Below, in pieces: positions 1 to 9,302 of a stretch of DNA of 38,744 nucleotides (positions are counted from its first letter, which is position 1; each line of letters opens with the position of its first letter). The translations under genes and the position numbers were made by a program. Source of the DNA: Hyphomicrobiales bacterium (GTDB taxonomy: Bacteria > Pseudomonadota > Alphaproteobacteria > Rhizobiales > JAJFHR01); the NCBI GenBank assembly GCA_021775475.1, contig JAJFHS010000024.1, positions 1 to 38,744 on the forward strand, written 5' to 3'. The notes under the pieces were generated by a model. It made no database searches and was not told the origin of the DNA. It saw nothing but the letters and a program-made list of their open reading frames with translations.

Positions 1-124
1 GGAGAGCTGACTACAATCACACCCGGCCACACTCAAGCTTAAACTGGCTCACACCAAACGAATTTGCAACCTGGTCCAATATGGATCATAACCAGAACAG
101 AACTAACTTATAAATGAGGACAAC

Positions 125-1522
125 TTGGGGAGCACGTCAGAGGACATCACCCCTAGCAGGCTTCAAAACTTGTTGGAGCGGAAGGAGGGGCATTTCCTGG
201 ACTTTAAGTCCAAGAAACTTAGACCCAGAACACTACCCAAACATGTATCGGCATTTGCAAATGCCGATGGAGGAGAACTTGTAATTGGAATTGAAGAAAA
301 TGGTGACGATCTAGATTGGGTCGGCTTTGCTGATCATGAAGAGGCAAATGGTTTAATAGCATTTCTCGATGAAAATTACGGCACGGATGGAATATTAAGG
401 TACACCTTTCTTTCGGCTAAAAACAAAAATGGTTTTTTGTTGTTAATTGAAGTTGAAAAATCTTTGAAGCTCACAAAAACTCCTGATGACCAAATCTATC
501 TGAGAGCAGGCGCACAAAGTATAAAGCAAGAAACGCCGGAAAAAATTCGTCGAATAGAAATAGATAAAGGGTTATTCAAATACGAAAACACAAAAACTCA
601 ATCAAGCGAAAGAGACATTGAGAATACAATAGTAATCATCGATTTTGTGCTTAATGTTACGCCAACATCAGAACCACTACCTTGGCTTCAAAAACAAAAA
701 CTTTGCCTTGAAGGAAAAACAACTGTAGCGGGGAACGTACTTTTTTCCGATGAACCTCAAATTGAACTGCCAAAAGCCACTATCAAGATTTACCGATACA
801 AAACAAAAGACAAAGAAGGAACCCGAGAAACATTGGATTTCGATCCAATCGCAATTGAAGGTTGCGCCTATGATATGATTTATAAAGCCGTTAAGAAGGT
901 TAAGGAAATTACCGAAAATATTCCAATTGTGGGTGCAACTGGATTGGAGAAAATCTCATACCCTGGCGTCGCAATTCATGAGGTTATCACAAATTCAATT
1001 ATTCATCGTGACTACAGTCTAGATGATGATGTTCATGTCAGAATATTCGATGATCGTGTCGAGGTGGAAAGTCCTGGAAAATTACCAGCCCATATTACCG
1101 CCCAAAATATTTTACGCGAGCGATTTGCGAGAAATCCAAAGATAGTTCGGATACTCAATAAATTCAAAAACCCACCTAACAAAGATGTTGGTGAAGGTCT
1201 AAATACAACTTTTGCGGCAATGCGCGAGGTAAAGTTGCGAGACCCCATAATCGATCAGAGAGGTAATTCAGTCTTAGTTATACTTAAGCATGAAAGTTTG
1301 GGTTCTGCAGAGGAAATCATCGTAGATTATCTAAATGAGCATGAGGAGATCAACAATTCGACTGCACGTGAAATTTGTTTTATTGGTGATGCAAACAATG
1401 TGAAACGTATATTTCAGAAAATGCAAAAATCAGGGCTTATTTTGCGGATACCAGATCGAGCACAAAACAAAGCGGCGTACATTAAGGGTGTTAATTTCCC
1501 GCACAAGGAAGGGGTTAATTGA
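125..1522 (+). CDS. AlbA_2 (Schlafen-type) domain putative transcriptional regulator with ATPase-like domain
   Basis: 465-residue protein that I read as an AlbA_2/Schlafen-type DNA- or RNA-binding regulator. The N-terminus (about residues 10-130) carries the AlbA_2 signature: an F-L-D-F-K motif followed by S-A-F-A-N-A-D-G-G-E-L-V-I-G-I. Residues about 285-325 hold a HATPase_c_4-like block (HEVITNSIIHRDY, then a V-E-V-E-S-P-G segment). The last ~70 residues resemble a winged helix. The start is TTG, chosen because a GAGGA ribosome-binding site ends four bases before it and no better ATG is in frame. Codon use is strongly A/T-rich (many aaa, aat, gaa), unlike the genes that follow, which suggests horizontal acquisition. 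Such proteins are often annotated as ATP-dependent DNA helicase-related or transcriptional regulators; the true substrate is unknown. It stands alone and converges on rsmD. Confidence 0.8.
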   Translation: MGSTSEDITPSRLQNLLERKEGHFLDFKSKKLRPRTLPKHVSAFANADGGELVIGIEENGDDLDWVGFADHEEANGLIAFLDENYGTDGILRYTFLSAKNKNGFLLLIEVEKSLKLTKTPDDQIYLRAGAQSIKQETPEKIRRIEIDKGLFKYENTKTQSSERDIENTIVIIDFVLNVTPTSEPLPWLQKQKLCLEGKTTVAGNVLFSDEPQIELPKATIKIYRYKTKDKEGTRETLDFDPIAIEGCAYDMIYKAVKKVKEITENIPIVGATGLEKISYPGVAIHEVITNSIIHRDYSLDDDVHVRIFDDRVEVESPGKLPAHITAQNILRERFARNPKIVRILNKFKNPPNKDVGEGLNTTFAAMREVKLRDPIIDQRGNSVLVILKHESLGSAEEIIVDYLNEHEEINNSTAREICFIGDANNVKRIFQKMQKSGLILRIPDRAQNKAAYIKGVNFPHKEGVN

Positions 1523-1620
1523 CTTCAAAATTTGGTTTTTAACTGAAATTTATAATCGTTCTTATTGTAGTATATACTCAAAAGCCGCCAATCTCCGAAC
1601 TCGATAACCCACCGCTATGG

Positions 1621-1643
1621 ATCCTCGGGTCAAGCCCGAGGAT
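1621..1643. repeat. Short hairpin (9-bp perfect stem)
   Basis: A perfect 9-bp inverted repeat (ATCCTCGGG at 1621-1629 and CCCGAGGAT at 1635-1643) around a 5-base loop. It lies between the convergent ends of the AlbA_2 gene and rsmD. No U-run follows directly, so a REP-like element is as likely as a terminator. Confidence 0.6.
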
Positions 1644-1696
1644 GACGAATTAAAGGAGTCCGAGGATGACGAATTATAGGAGCCTGAGGATGACGG
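1636..1696. repeat. 24-bp tandem repeat, about 2.5 units
   Basis: Units begin at 1636, 1660 and 1684. The first two are 24 bases and differ at very few positions (core GAGGATGACGAATTA). The third keeps only the first ~13 bases. The first unit overlaps the 3' arm of the hairpin at 1621-1643. It looks like a locally amplified REP-type sequence in an intergenic space. I see no coding potential. Confidence 0.65.
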
Positions 1697-1738
1697 GGTA
1701 GTGGGGTGGGAGGTGACGTAGACGGAGGTTTTTCTCTT

Positions 1739-2299
1739 TCAACCCACCAGCCGCAAAATCAACACTTGCGCCTCACCATGGCTGCGCTGGTCCAATACTT
1801 GGACACCCTCCGGCAGATTTATCTCCGCTGTCTTGCGCTCCTCCAGCACGAAAATCCCATCCGGTTTGAGCCATCCACCTTTTATCACGCTGGCCAACGC
1901 TGCCTCGCCCAGGTGCTTGTCGTAGGGCGGGTCGGCGAAGATTATGTCGAAGGCTCCCAGCTTGCCTGCCGGGGTTAGGTGCGATGCATCGCGGCGGAAA
2001 ATTCTGGTTTGACCGCCTAAGCCCAGAGCGTCGATGTTGTGGCGCAGGGCGGCGCGGGCGGGCAGGGCGTCGTCGACGAAAATGCAGTATTCCGCCCCCC
2101 GGCTCAAGGCTTCGATGCCAAGCGCGCCGGAGCCGGCAAAAAGGTCGAGGATGCGTGCGCCATTAAGGTCGACGCCGAAGTTTCCGTGTTGCAATATATT
2201 GAACATGGCTTCGCGTGCGCGCTGTGACGTCGGGCGGGTATTTTGGCCCGATGGCGCCTGTAAGGTGCGGCCCTTGAACTTACCGGCGACGACGCGCAT
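1739..2299 (-). CDS. rsmD: 16S rRNA (guanine966-N2)-methyltransferase RsmD
   Basis: 186-residue S-adenosylmethionine-dependent methyltransferase that modifies G966 of 16S rRNA during 30S assembly. The N-terminus MRVVAGKFKGR is typical of the family. It is followed by R-P-T-S-Q-R-A-R-E-A-M-F-N-I, the SAM-binding D-L-F-A-G-S-G-A-L-G-I-E-A-L-S-R-G-A, and the catalytic A-D-P-P-Y. The start at 2299 fits the family better than an upstream in-frame ATG at 2413, which would add 38 low-complexity residues that are only rluB read in another frame. The gene start overlaps the end of rluB by 20 bases, so the two are probably translationally coupled. Confidence 0.95.
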   Translation of the reverse strand: MRVVAGKFKGRTLQAPSGQNTRPTSQRAREAMFNILQHGNFGVDLNGARILDLFAGSGALGIEALSRGAEYCIFVDDALPARAALRHNIDALGLGGQTRIFRRDASHLTPAGKLGAFDIIFADPPYDKHLGEAALASVIKGGWLKPDGIFVLEERKTAEINLPEGVQVLDQRSHGEAQVLILRLVG

Positions 2300-3113
2300 G
2301 GGTGCCTCTTGCCGGTTTTTTCCCCTTTGTGGGCGGGGCGGGCTTGTCGGTTTTCTTGTCGGCCACGCCCAGTTGATCGCGCATGATTTTTTGCGGCACT
2401 TCCTTGACCTCACCGGCTTTTAGATCACCCAGCTGGAACGGGCCATAGGAGATGCGGATCAGGCGGTTGACCTTGAGGCCTAAGTGTTCAAACACCTTGC
2501 GGATCTCGCGGTTTTTACCTTCTTTGATCGCCACCAGTATCCACACATTGTGGCCCTGAACGCGCTCCAGTGTGGCATCAATGCCGCCGTATTTTACACC
2601 ATCGACTGCAATGCCATTAGCCAGCTTGTCCAGCTCTGCCTGCTCAATCTTGCCGTGCGCGCGCACCCGGTAGCGCCGTGTCCACGCAGTCGAGGGCAGT
2701 TCCAGCTTGCGCGATAACGCCCCATCTGTTGTGAGCAACAACAGGCCTTCGGAGTTGATATCAAGACGCCCCACCGACACCACCCGGGGCAAGTTATCCG
2801 GCAAATTGTCAAACACGGTTTTGCGTCCCTGCGGGTCGCGATGGCTGGTCAACAGCCCGCGCGGCTTGTGATAGCACCACAGACGGGTATCGACCTGTTG
2901 GGGCAGGGGTTTTTTGTTGACCAGAATGCGATCCGAAGTTTCAACAAAAAACGCTGGCGTCGTCAATAACTTGCCATTGACCGAGACCTTGCCGTCTTCA
3001 ATCAGCTTTTCAGCGTCACGGCGTGAACATATACCAGCGCGCGCAATTACCTTGGCAATGCGTTCGCCCTTTTTTTCGGACTTGTGTTTTGTGAGCTGTG
3101 ATTGTTTAGTCAT
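2280..3113 (-). CDS. rluB: 23S rRNA pseudouridine synthase, RluB/RsuA family
   Basis: 277 residues. An S4 RNA-binding domain (about residues 18-75, containing R-A-G-I-C-S-R-R-D-A-E-K-L-I) precedes the RsuA/RluB/E/F pseudouridine synthase domain. The catalytic Asp lies in the G-R-L-D-I-N-S-E-G-L-L-L-L motif. The C-terminus is Lys/Arg/Pro-rich, as is common in alphaproteobacterial members. The family makes pseudouridine in the large-subunit rRNA (U2605 in E. coli). It is the first gene of a two-gene unit with rsmD, and its start is preceded by GAAGG. It is divergent from tadA across a 36-base gap. RluB rather than RluE/F is inferred from length and context. Confidence 0.88.
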   Translation of the reverse strand: MTKQSQLTKHKSEKKGERIAKVIARAGICSRRDAEKLIEDGKVSVNGKLLTTPAFFVETSDRILVNKKPLPQQVDTRLWCYHKPRGLLTSHRDPQGRKTVFDNLPDNLPRVVSVGRLDINSEGLLLLTTDGALSRKLELPSTAWTRRYRVRAHGKIEQAELDKLANGIAVDGVKYGGIDATLERVQGHNVWILVAIKEGKNREIRKVFEHLGLKVNRLIRISYGPFQLGDLKAGEVKEVPQKIMRDQLGVADKKTDKPAPPTKGKKPARGTHARRRR

Positions 3114-3149
3114 GGGCCTTCATAGCTTAAGCAAACGACGATTGACAGG

Positions 3150-3596
3150 ATGACGAACAAAAATTTTATGGATCTGGCGCTGGAACAGGCTAAGGCGTGC
3201 GAAACCCGGGGAGAAATACCGGTGGGGGCGGTGATTATCAAGGATAATCAGGTGGTGTCGCAGGCGGGAAATCGTATTGTTGAATTGAAAGACACAACGG
3301 CGCATGCGGAAACGCTGGCCATTCGCGCCGCAAGCGAAATCCTCGGCAATGAACGGCTGATCGATTGCGATCTTTATACCACGCTCGAGCCCTGCACCAT
3401 GTGTGCGGCCGCGATTTCATATGCCCGCATCCGGCGGCTTTATTATGGCGCTGAAGATGTCAAATTTGGTGGCGTTGACAATGGCGTGCGTTTTTACCAC
3501 GCCAAAAGCTGCCACCACAGGCCCGAAGTTTACGGTGGCATCAATGAAGCTGAGGCCGCAAACATGCTCAAGGCTTTCTTCAGGGCGCGGCGCTAA
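3150..3596 (+). CDS. tadA: tRNA-specific adenosine(34) deaminase TadA
   Basis: 148-residue zinc-dependent deaminase that converts A34 to inosine in tRNA-Arg(ACG) for wobble decoding. The zinc and catalytic residues are visible: H52-A-E54 (proton-shuttling Glu54) and P81-C82-x-x-C85. Length is normal for TadA. The start at 3150 directly follows CAGG, a poorly spaced ribosome-binding site. The next in-frame ATG (3168) has none, so 3150 is kept. The 3' end overlaps the end of the convergent patatin gene by 17 bases. Confidence 0.95.
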   Translation: MTNKNFMDLALEQAKACETRGEIPVGAVIIKDNQVVSQAGNRIVELKDTTAHAETLAIRAASEILGNERLIDCDLYTTLEPCTMCAAAISYARIRRLYYGAEDVKFGGVDNGVRFYHAKSCHHRPEVYGGINEAEAANMLKAFFRARR

Positions 3597-4407
3597 TAAG
3601 CCTGTCGAGTGCCACTTTAGTTTGCTCACGAATGGGGTTTGAGGCATCAAGAATGGCTTTCGCCTTGAAAAAATCGAGTACGCGGAAGCGGTCAATATTA
3701 GGCTGAAGGAAAACATCCACCGGATATTTTTCTAACTTGTGTTTGGTCATCTGCCGCTGCATCAACTGCGAGCTGCCATAGACCAGATCAGTGGATTTGA
3801 GTTTTTTGTGGCCCTCAGGCTGCGGGCCGCCGGTAACATCAACCGCGATGATTTTTACACCGTCACACGCCAGCCCATCTATCGGCAGAGGGTTGGTGAT
3901 ACCGCCATCAATCAACAGGCAACCGTTGATTTTCTGCGGCGATATCAGACCGGGCAGGGCGATGCTGGCGGCGATCGCCTGTTTGACACTGCCGGAATTT
4001 ACGATCGTGAAAGTACCGGCAAAAAAATCGGTGGCCACCGCTGCAAAAGGTATTTGTAGCTGGTCAAATGTCTCGGCGGTAATTTCGGGAAAAACAAACT
4101 CCATCAGCGCATCACCATTGATCACGGCGGGACGCGAGGGATTGATATCAATCATCGAGAAAAACTCGGTGATTTTGCCGGAGAATATTTTCTTCCACAA
4201 TTCCTTGCGTGTGGTCAGCAGGGCGATCACATGGGCGCGAATATCATCACCCGAAAGTCCGGCAGCATAAGCCCCGCCAACAAGCGCTCCAATGCTGGTA
4301 CCCGCGATACAGCACGGTTTAAGCCCGAGATCATCAAAGGCTTCAAGTACGGGAATATGCGCGATCCCCCGCGCGCCACCACCGCCAAGAACCAGCCCTA
4401 TCTCCAT
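3580..4407 (-). CDS. Patatin-like phospholipase (RssA/YchK-type)
   Basis: 275-residue patatin-family lipid acyl hydrolase. Visible motifs are the oxyanion-hole G-G-G-G-A-R-G (residues 8-14), the nucleophile elbow G36-T-S38-I-G40 and the catalytic-dyad D167-G-G169. The start at 4407 has AAGGAG seven bases upstream. An in-frame ATG at 4590 would add 61 residues that are only the APH gene read in another frame. The gene lies 19 bases downstream of the APH-type kinase and is the last member of the purD run. The natural substrate is unknown; cytoplasmic or peripheral-membrane phospholipid or lysophospholipid hydrolysis is the family expectation. There is no signal peptide. Confidence 0.9.
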   Translation of the reverse strand: MEIGLVLGGGGARGIAHIPVLEAFDDLGLKPCCIAGTSIGALVGGAYAAGLSGDDIRAHVIALLTTRKELWKKIFSGKITEFFSMIDINPSRPAVINGDALMEFVFPEITAETFDQLQIPFAAVATDFFAGTFTIVNSGSVKQAIAASIALPGLISPQKINGCLLIDGGITNPLPIDGLACDGVKIIAVDVTGGPQPEGHKKLKSTDLVYGSSQLMQRQMTKHKLEKYPVDVFLQPNIDRFRVLDFFKAKAILDASNPIREQTKVALDRLISAAP

Positions 4408-4426
4408 GAATGCATCTCCTTTAGAA

Positions 4427-5518
4427 TCACGACCCTGCTCCTGCCAACACCGCATATTCCCAGGCACATTTGGCCAGGGGAGGAACCCGGCTTGCCATAG
4501 CACCTGCGTGGGTATTGGTGGCGGTGCCATCGCGCACCCGGCCGACAATACCTTGCAGGATGGCGGCGAGACGGAAGAAATTATAAGCAAAATAGAAATT
4601 CAGGTTTTCAATATTATCGCGGCCCGTCTGTTGGCAATATTGCTCGACGTAACTATCAAGGTCGGGAATGCCAAGTGCTTCGAGATCATGATTAGCCAGG
4701 CTACCAGTGCCTGCACCTGATTTTGATGGCGGCATTTTCCATTGCATCAGATGATAGGTGAAATCGGCCAGCGGATCGCCAAGCGTCGACAATTCCCAAT
4801 CAAGTACAGCGGCAATCTGGCTTTTGTCCGCTGTTAAAATCAGATTATCGAGACGGAAATCCCCGTGCACCAGAGTGGCTTTTCCCTCCACAGGAACAGC
4901 ATCAGGCAACCATTCCATCAATCTATTCATATCTGGATTGATCGAAGAAGTTGATTGTCTGTACTGTCCTGACCAGCGCTTGATCTGCCGCGCCACATAC
5001 TGGCTCGGCCTGCCAAAATCACTCAAACCGGCCTTGTTAATGTCAATCATGTGCAATTGGGCGATGGTGGTGTTCATAGCCTTGTAAATCGCCCGGCGTT
5101 GGTCAACTGTTGCTTCGGGCAGGTGCGGCTCCCACATCACCGGGCCATCGTTGAACGTCATCAGGTAAAATTCGGTCCCGGCAATTGTCTCATCTTCACA
5201 ATAGATGTAAGGCCGGGGTACGGGAAAATTCTGATTATAAAGCGCTGAGATAACGCGAAATTCGCGATCAATCGCATGCGCCGAAGGCAAAAGGTTTCCC
5301 GGCGGTTTTCGCCGCAATACATAACGCCCGGCGGCGGTGGTTATCAAATAAGTAGGGTTGGATTGCCCGCCCTTGAATTGCTTAAGCTCAAGAATTTCGG
5401 AAAACCCCGGCACATGGGCTGCAAGGTATTGGTTGAGGGTTTTGACATCAATAGCAAGATGTTCAGGAACTTGTTTGGTGCCGGAAAATTCGACCTGTCT
5501 GTCAATTTTCTCACCCAT
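4427..5518 (-). CDS. APH-family phosphotransferase (ACAD10/11-like kinase domain protein)
   Basis: 363-residue aminoglycoside-phosphotransferase-fold kinase of the group related to the N-terminal domain of ACAD10/ACAD11. Visible features are the glycine loop F-K-G-G-Q-S-N-P-T-Y (48-57), Y-V-L-R-R-K-P (66-72), the catalytic H218-G-D220-F-R-L-D-N225, and D240-W-E-L-S-T-L-G-D-P. Small-molecule hydroxy-acyl substrates are more likely than antibiotics, an inference from the animal homologues. The start at 5518 makes the gene overlap the dehalogenase stop by 8 bases. An alternative ATG at 5557 would add 13 residues. Ribosome-binding sites are weak at both, consistent with coupling to the upstream gene. 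Confidence 0.82.
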   Translation of the reverse strand: MGEKIDRQVEFSGTKQVPEHLAIDVKTLNQYLAAHVPGFSEILELKQFKGGQSNPTYLITTAAGRYVLRRKPPGNLLPSAHAIDREFRVISALYNQNFPVPRPYIYCEDETIAGTEFYLMTFNDGPVMWEPHLPEATVDQRRAIYKAMNTTIAQLHMIDINKAGLSDFGRPSQYVARQIKRWSGQYRQSTSSINPDMNRLMEWLPDAVPVEGKATLVHGDFRLDNLILTADKSQIAAVLDWELSTLGDPLADFTYHLMQWKMPPSKSGAGTGSLANHDLEALGIPDLDSYVEQYCQQTGRDNIENLNFYFAYNFFRLAAILQGIVGRVRDGTATNTHAGAMASRVPPLAKCAWEYAVLAGAGS

Positions 5519-6413
5519 GTGGTTTAAAAAACTCCAGTAACGCAACTGCTGTTTCATCAGGCTTTTCTTCGGGCAAAAAATGCCCGCACTCAAAGCTTTG
5601 TCCGCGCACATCTTCCGCCCACGTTTTCCACACGTCAACCGGTGTTGCACCAATCGCTGCTATGCCGGACGTTCCCGACAATGCCAGCACCGGGCAGGTG
5701 ATCTTGTTGCCCGCGTCAAAATCTTCCTCGTCTGCTATCAGATCATAGGTCTGCCCGGCACGATAATCTTCGCAATTGGCGCGAATACAATCCGGGCCGG
5801 CAAGGTAGAGACGATAATCCGCCAAAGCTTGTTCGTTAAAGGCACTGAGGTCTTTGGCCATGGTCCAACTGGCAAGTGTATGATCAATAAAACCATTGCC
5901 GGAGCCGTGGATGAGGGTTTCGGGAAAGGGTGCCGGCTGGGCCAAAAACAGCCAGTGGTAAGTCGACATGGCCAACTCGACGTTAAAATCGTGCCACACT
6001 GTATGGGTGGGAACAATGTCCAGTATTGCCAAATGGCTGACGCGGGCAGGATAGTCAAACGCCAGCCTGTAGGCGACACGGGCACCGCGATCATGACCAC
6101 CCAGGTGAAATTCCCCAATACCGAAATGATCGGCCACAGCAATAATATCCTGCGCCATCGCACGCTTTGAATAGGAGAAATGATCGTCATCTGTTGGCGG
6201 GCACGAACTGCGGCCATAACCACGCAAGTCCGGCAGGATAAGTGTGAAATGCTGTGCCAAGGCGGGAGCAATCTTGTGCCAGCAGGCATGAGTTTGCGGG
6301 AACCCGTGCAAGAGTATCAGGGCGGGACCGCTGCCACGTTTGCGCACAAAAATCTCGGCCCCTTGAGTTTGAACTCTATGCTCTTCAAAACCCGGAAACA
6401 AAGATGTCGTCAT
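5511..6413 (-). CDS. Haloacetate (fluoroacetate-type) dehalogenase, alpha/beta hydrolase
   Basis: 300-residue alpha/beta hydrolase with an Asp nucleophile (G-G-H-D108-R-G). The residues established for the Rhodopseudomonas fluoroacetate dehalogenase (D110, R111, R114, D134, H155, W156, Y219, H280) all have counterparts here at a constant offset of two: D108, R109, R112, D132, H153, W154, Y217, H278. The oxyanion motif H-G-F-P-Q is at 36-40. The family hydrolyses haloacetates to glycolate and halide (EC 3.8.1.3). Epoxide hydrolases share the fold but usually lack this full set. The ATG overlaps the purD stop (ATGA), indicating coupled translation. There is no signal peptide, so it is cytoplasmic. 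Confidence 0.82.
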   Translation of the reverse strand: MTTSLFPGFEEHRVQTQGAEIFVRKRGSGPALILLHGFPQTHACWHKIAPALAQHFTLILPDLRGYGRSSCPPTDDDHFSYSKRAMAQDIIAVADHFGIGEFHLGGHDRGARVAYRLAFDYPARVSHLAILDIVPTHTVWHDFNVELAMSTYHWLFLAQPAPFPETLIHGSGNGFIDHTLASWTMAKDLSAFNEQALADYRLYLAGPDCIRANCEDYRAGQTYDLIADEEDFDAGNKITCPVLALSGTSGIAAIGATPVDVWKTWAEDVRGQSFECGHFLPEEKPDETAVALLEFFKPHG

Positions 6414-7705
6414 TTTGAATTTGCCTTTTCACGCTCAATTGCCCGCCAGCCAATATCGCTGCGGCAGAAACCTTCTCGCCAGTCAATGGCATTAACGCCA
6501 TTATACGCCCGTGATTGCGCTTCGCTCACTGTTGCCCCCAAGGCGGTCACATTGAGGACGCGTCCACCGGTGGCGATAATCTCAGCGTTGTTTTGAGCTG
6601 TGCCAGCATGAAATACGGTGACATTTTCCTGCCTGCCCGCTTGATCCAGTCCGTTGATAATGCTGCCCTTATCATAGGATCCGGGATACCCCTGTGTTGC
6701 CATCACAACGCTTAACGCGGCCTGATCATGCCAGTCCAAAGTGATGTCGGCAAGACTGCCATCAGCTGTGGCCATCAGCGCTGGCAAGATGTCAGAGGCA
6801 AGACGCATCATCAAAACCTGACATTCAGGATCACCGAAACGCACATTATATTCAATCAGTTTTGGCCCTTGAGACGTAATCATCAAACCGGCATAGAGCA
6901 CGCCGCAAAAGGGTGTCCCGGCAGATTTTAGCGCCAGTACAGTTGGCTCAATAATTTCGCGCATCGTCCGGGCACACATGTCTTCACTCATCACCGCAGC
7001 GGGTGAATAAGCCCCCATGCCGCCGGTATTTGGCCCCACATCGCCATCGCCTACCTGCTTGTGGTCTTGTGCTGACGCCATCGCCAGACAATGTTCCCCA
7101 TCCACCAGCACGAAGAAGCTGGCTTCTTCGCCCTCCATGAATTCTTCGATGATCAGTTCCAGACCGGCAGCCCCAAACTGGCCGTTGAAAATATCGTCAA
7201 TCGCCACTTCGGCTTGGCGTAAATCTTCAGCAATGATCACGCCCTTGCCCGCCGCCAGCCCATCGGCCTTGATCACAATGGGCATTTTCTGGGCTTGCAG
7301 ATAGGCCTTGGCAGTTGCGGCATCTTTAAAACGGCCGTAGGCGGCAGTTGGAATATTGTGGGCGGCACACAGGTCTTTGGTGAAAGCCTTGGAACCTTCA
7401 AGTTGCGCTGCCGCAGCACTTGGCCCAAAGGCCTTGATGCCAGCACTTTTTAGCGAATCAGCCAGACCGTCCACCAGAGGTGCTTCGGGGCCAATCACCA
7501 CAAATTCGATATTTTTATCAACGACAAAATCAATGATAGCCTGATGATCGTCAACGTCCAGCGCCACACATATGGACATTTGCGCCATACCGGCATTGCC
7601 GGGGCTGCAATAAAGCTGCTCAAGCATTGGACTTTTGGCAATGGCCCAGGCGAGACTGTGTTCGCGACCACCCGACCCGATGATAAGAACATTGATTTTT
7701 CCCAT
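6410..7705 (-). CDS. purD: Phosphoribosylamine-glycine ligase PurD
   Basis: 431-residue ATP-grasp enzyme that joins glycine to phosphoribosylamine, the second step of de novo purine synthesis. The N-terminus [15 protein letters not shown] is diagnostic. Further matches are the [13 protein letters not shown]-binding loop, [12 protein letters not shown] and Y-N-V-R-F-G-D-P-E. Length is normal. It is first in a run of four minus-strand genes with overlapping or near-overlapping ends, so the dehalogenase, kinase and patatin probably ride on the purD transcript. A 95-base divergent spacer separates it from xseA. Confidence 0.97.
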   Translation of the reverse strand: MGKINVLIIGSGGREHSLAWAIAKSPMLEQLYCSPGNAGMAQMSICVALDVDDHQAIIDFVVDKNIEFVVIGPEAPLVDGLADSLKSAGIKAFGPSAAAAQLEGSKAFTKDLCAAHNIPTAAYGRFKDAATAKAYLQAQKMPIVIKADGLAAGKGVIIAEDLRQAEVAIDDIFNGQFGAAGLELIIEEFMEGEEASFFVLVDGEHCLAMASAQDHKQVGDGDVGPNTGGMGAYSPAAVMSEDMCARTMREIIEPTVLALKSAGTPFCGVLYAGLMITSQGPKLIEYNVRFGDPECQVLMMRLASDILPALMATADGSLADITLDWHDQAALSVVMATQGYPGSYDKGSIINGLDQAGRQENVTVFHAGTAQNNAEIIATGGRVLNVTALGATVSEAQSRAYNGVNAIDWREGFCRSDIGWRAIEREKANSK

Positions 7706-7800
7706 GCTGCTACTTTCTAATCTTTTTCATCGCCAAACAATGTCCCCTCCTTGTATTATTGCTTTGGGATGCAAGTGCAACAGCTAATTGGAATTGACCG

Positions 7801-9240
7801 GTGGACAGCTTGGACGAACAACAAGACGGTTTTGGCAATCAGCCTGAATTCACCGTAAGCGAGCTATCGTTTGCGCTTAAACGCACAGTTGAAGATGCCT
7901 TTGGTCATGTGCGCGTGCGCGGCGAACTTGGCCGTGTCAGCCGACCGGGTTCGGGTCACATTTATCTCGACCTTAAAGATGATAAAGCCGTCATCAACGG
8001 CATCATCTGGAAAGGCGTTGCCCAGCGCTTGAAAATTCAACCCGAACAGGGCCTTGAAGTTATCGTCACCGGCAAGCTCACCACCTATCCCGGACAATCG
8101 AAATACCAGATCACCATTGAAAGTCTGGAGCCCGCCGGTGTTGGCGCGCTGATGGCGCTGCTGGAAGAACGCCGCAAAAAGTTTGAAGCCGAAGGCGTGT
8201 TTGATCAGGCCCGCAAAAAAGCCATTCCCTATCTGCCATCGGTAATTGGTGTGGTAACCTCTCCCACAGGTGCGGTTATTCGCGATATCCTGCACCGCAT
8301 CAGCGATCGTTTTCCCCTTCATGTGCTGGTGTGGCCGGTGCGAGTGCAGGGCGAAACATCTGCCGATGAAGTCGCGCGCGGTATTGCCGGGTTTAATGCA
8401 CTTGAACCAGATGGAGATATGCCGCGCCCCGATCTCATCATTGTTGCGCGCGGCGGTGGCAGCCTTGAAGACCTGTGGGGATTTAACGAAGAAGCGGTAG
8501 TGAGGGCAGCGGCTGCCAGCGACATTCCGCTGATTTCAGCCGTTGGCCATGAAACTGACTGGACCTTGCTGGATTATGTTGCTGACGAACGTGCACCAAC
8601 ACCTACAGCGGCGGCTGAGCGCGCCGTGCCGGTACGCGCCGAACTTCTGGCGCTGGTGGATGATCTTACAGTCAGAAAGACGCGCGGCCTGTGGCGGGTG
8701 TTGGAAGAATGCAAACAGGCCTTGCGAGGCTCCTCGCGTGGATTGCCAAAACCAGCCGACCTTCTCGCTCTCGCCCGCCAGCGCTTTGATGGAGCATCGT
8801 CACTTCTGCCGCGGGCGCTGATGGCGGGAACCCAGAGTTTTGCCACAAGGCTTACCCGGATAACCTCGCGCCTGACACCTCGACCGCTTGAAGCTGGCAT
8901 TCGCTTTAATCAGGAGCGCGTTGGCGCTCTCAGTGCCCGCGCCAACCGCTCAATGGGGATGTTTTTGGAAAAAACCAGATCGAAATTCTTGGCCGAAGCA
9001 AAATTATTGAATTCGCTCAGCTACCACGAAGTTTTGCGGCGCGGCTTTGCTCTTGTCAGAGGTGATGATGGCACCATGGTACGCTCGGTTGAAGCTGCGG
9101 GTGCACAGCAGGTCATCGAAATTGAATTTCACGATGGCCGTCTCACCACGGAGATAAATAAACTGGCGGTGCATAAACCAAAGAGTACAAAAAAAACACC
9201 GCGCAAAACGGCTGCGGATGATCAGGGAAAACTGTTCTAG
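7801..9240 (+). CDS. xseA: Exodeoxyribonuclease VII large subunit
   Basis: 479-residue catalytic subunit of exonuclease VII, which degrades single-stranded DNA to oligonucleotides. It has an N-terminal OB-fold (about 15-115: F-T-V-S-E-L-S, then V-R-G-E-L-G-R-V-S). The catalytic core includes [16 protein letters not shown] and S-A-V-G-H-E-T-D, followed by [10 protein letters not shown] coiled region comes next and the tail is Lys-rich. The start is GTG at 7801 with only a weak upstream ribosome-binding site. No small subunit (xseB) is in the window. DUF2093 follows 62 bases later. Confidence 0.96.
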   Translation: MDSLDEQQDGFGNQPEFTVSELSFALKRTVEDAFGHVRVRGELGRVSRPGSGHIYLDLKDDKAVINGIIWKGVAQRLKIQPEQGLEVIVTGKLTTYPGQSKYQITIESLEPAGVGALMALLEERRKKFEAEGVFDQARKKAIPYLPSVIGVVTSPTGAVIRDILHRISDRFPLHVLVWPVRVQGETSADEVARGIAGFNALEPDGDMPRPDLIIVARGGGSLEDLWGFNEEAVVRAAAASDIPLISAVGHETDWTLLDYVADERAPTPTAAAERAVPVRAELLALVDDLTVRKTRGLWRVLEECKQALRGSSRGLPKPADLLALARQRFDGASSLLPRALMAGTQSFATRLTRITSRLTPRPLEAGIRFNQERVGALSARANRSMGMFLEKTRSKFLAEAKLLNSLSYHEVLRRGFALVRGDDGTMVRSVEAAGAQQVIEIEFHDGRLTTEINKLAVHKPKSTKKTPRKTAADDQGKLF

Positions 9241-9302
9241 AATTTCAGTGTAATTCTGTGTATGTTTACGTGACGTTTCTAAAACTTTCAGAAGATGGAT
9301 TA

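Noticed and set aside
1..124. Possible 3' end of a gene or regulatory element at the left edge
   Set aside because: No convincing coding frame, hairpin or promoter could be seen in these bases beyond the ribosome-binding site of the next gene.
5580..6170. 196-codon plus-strand frame opposite the dehalogenase
   Set aside because: The opposite strand carries a complete enzyme with all catalytic residues. This frame shows no family and no start signal.
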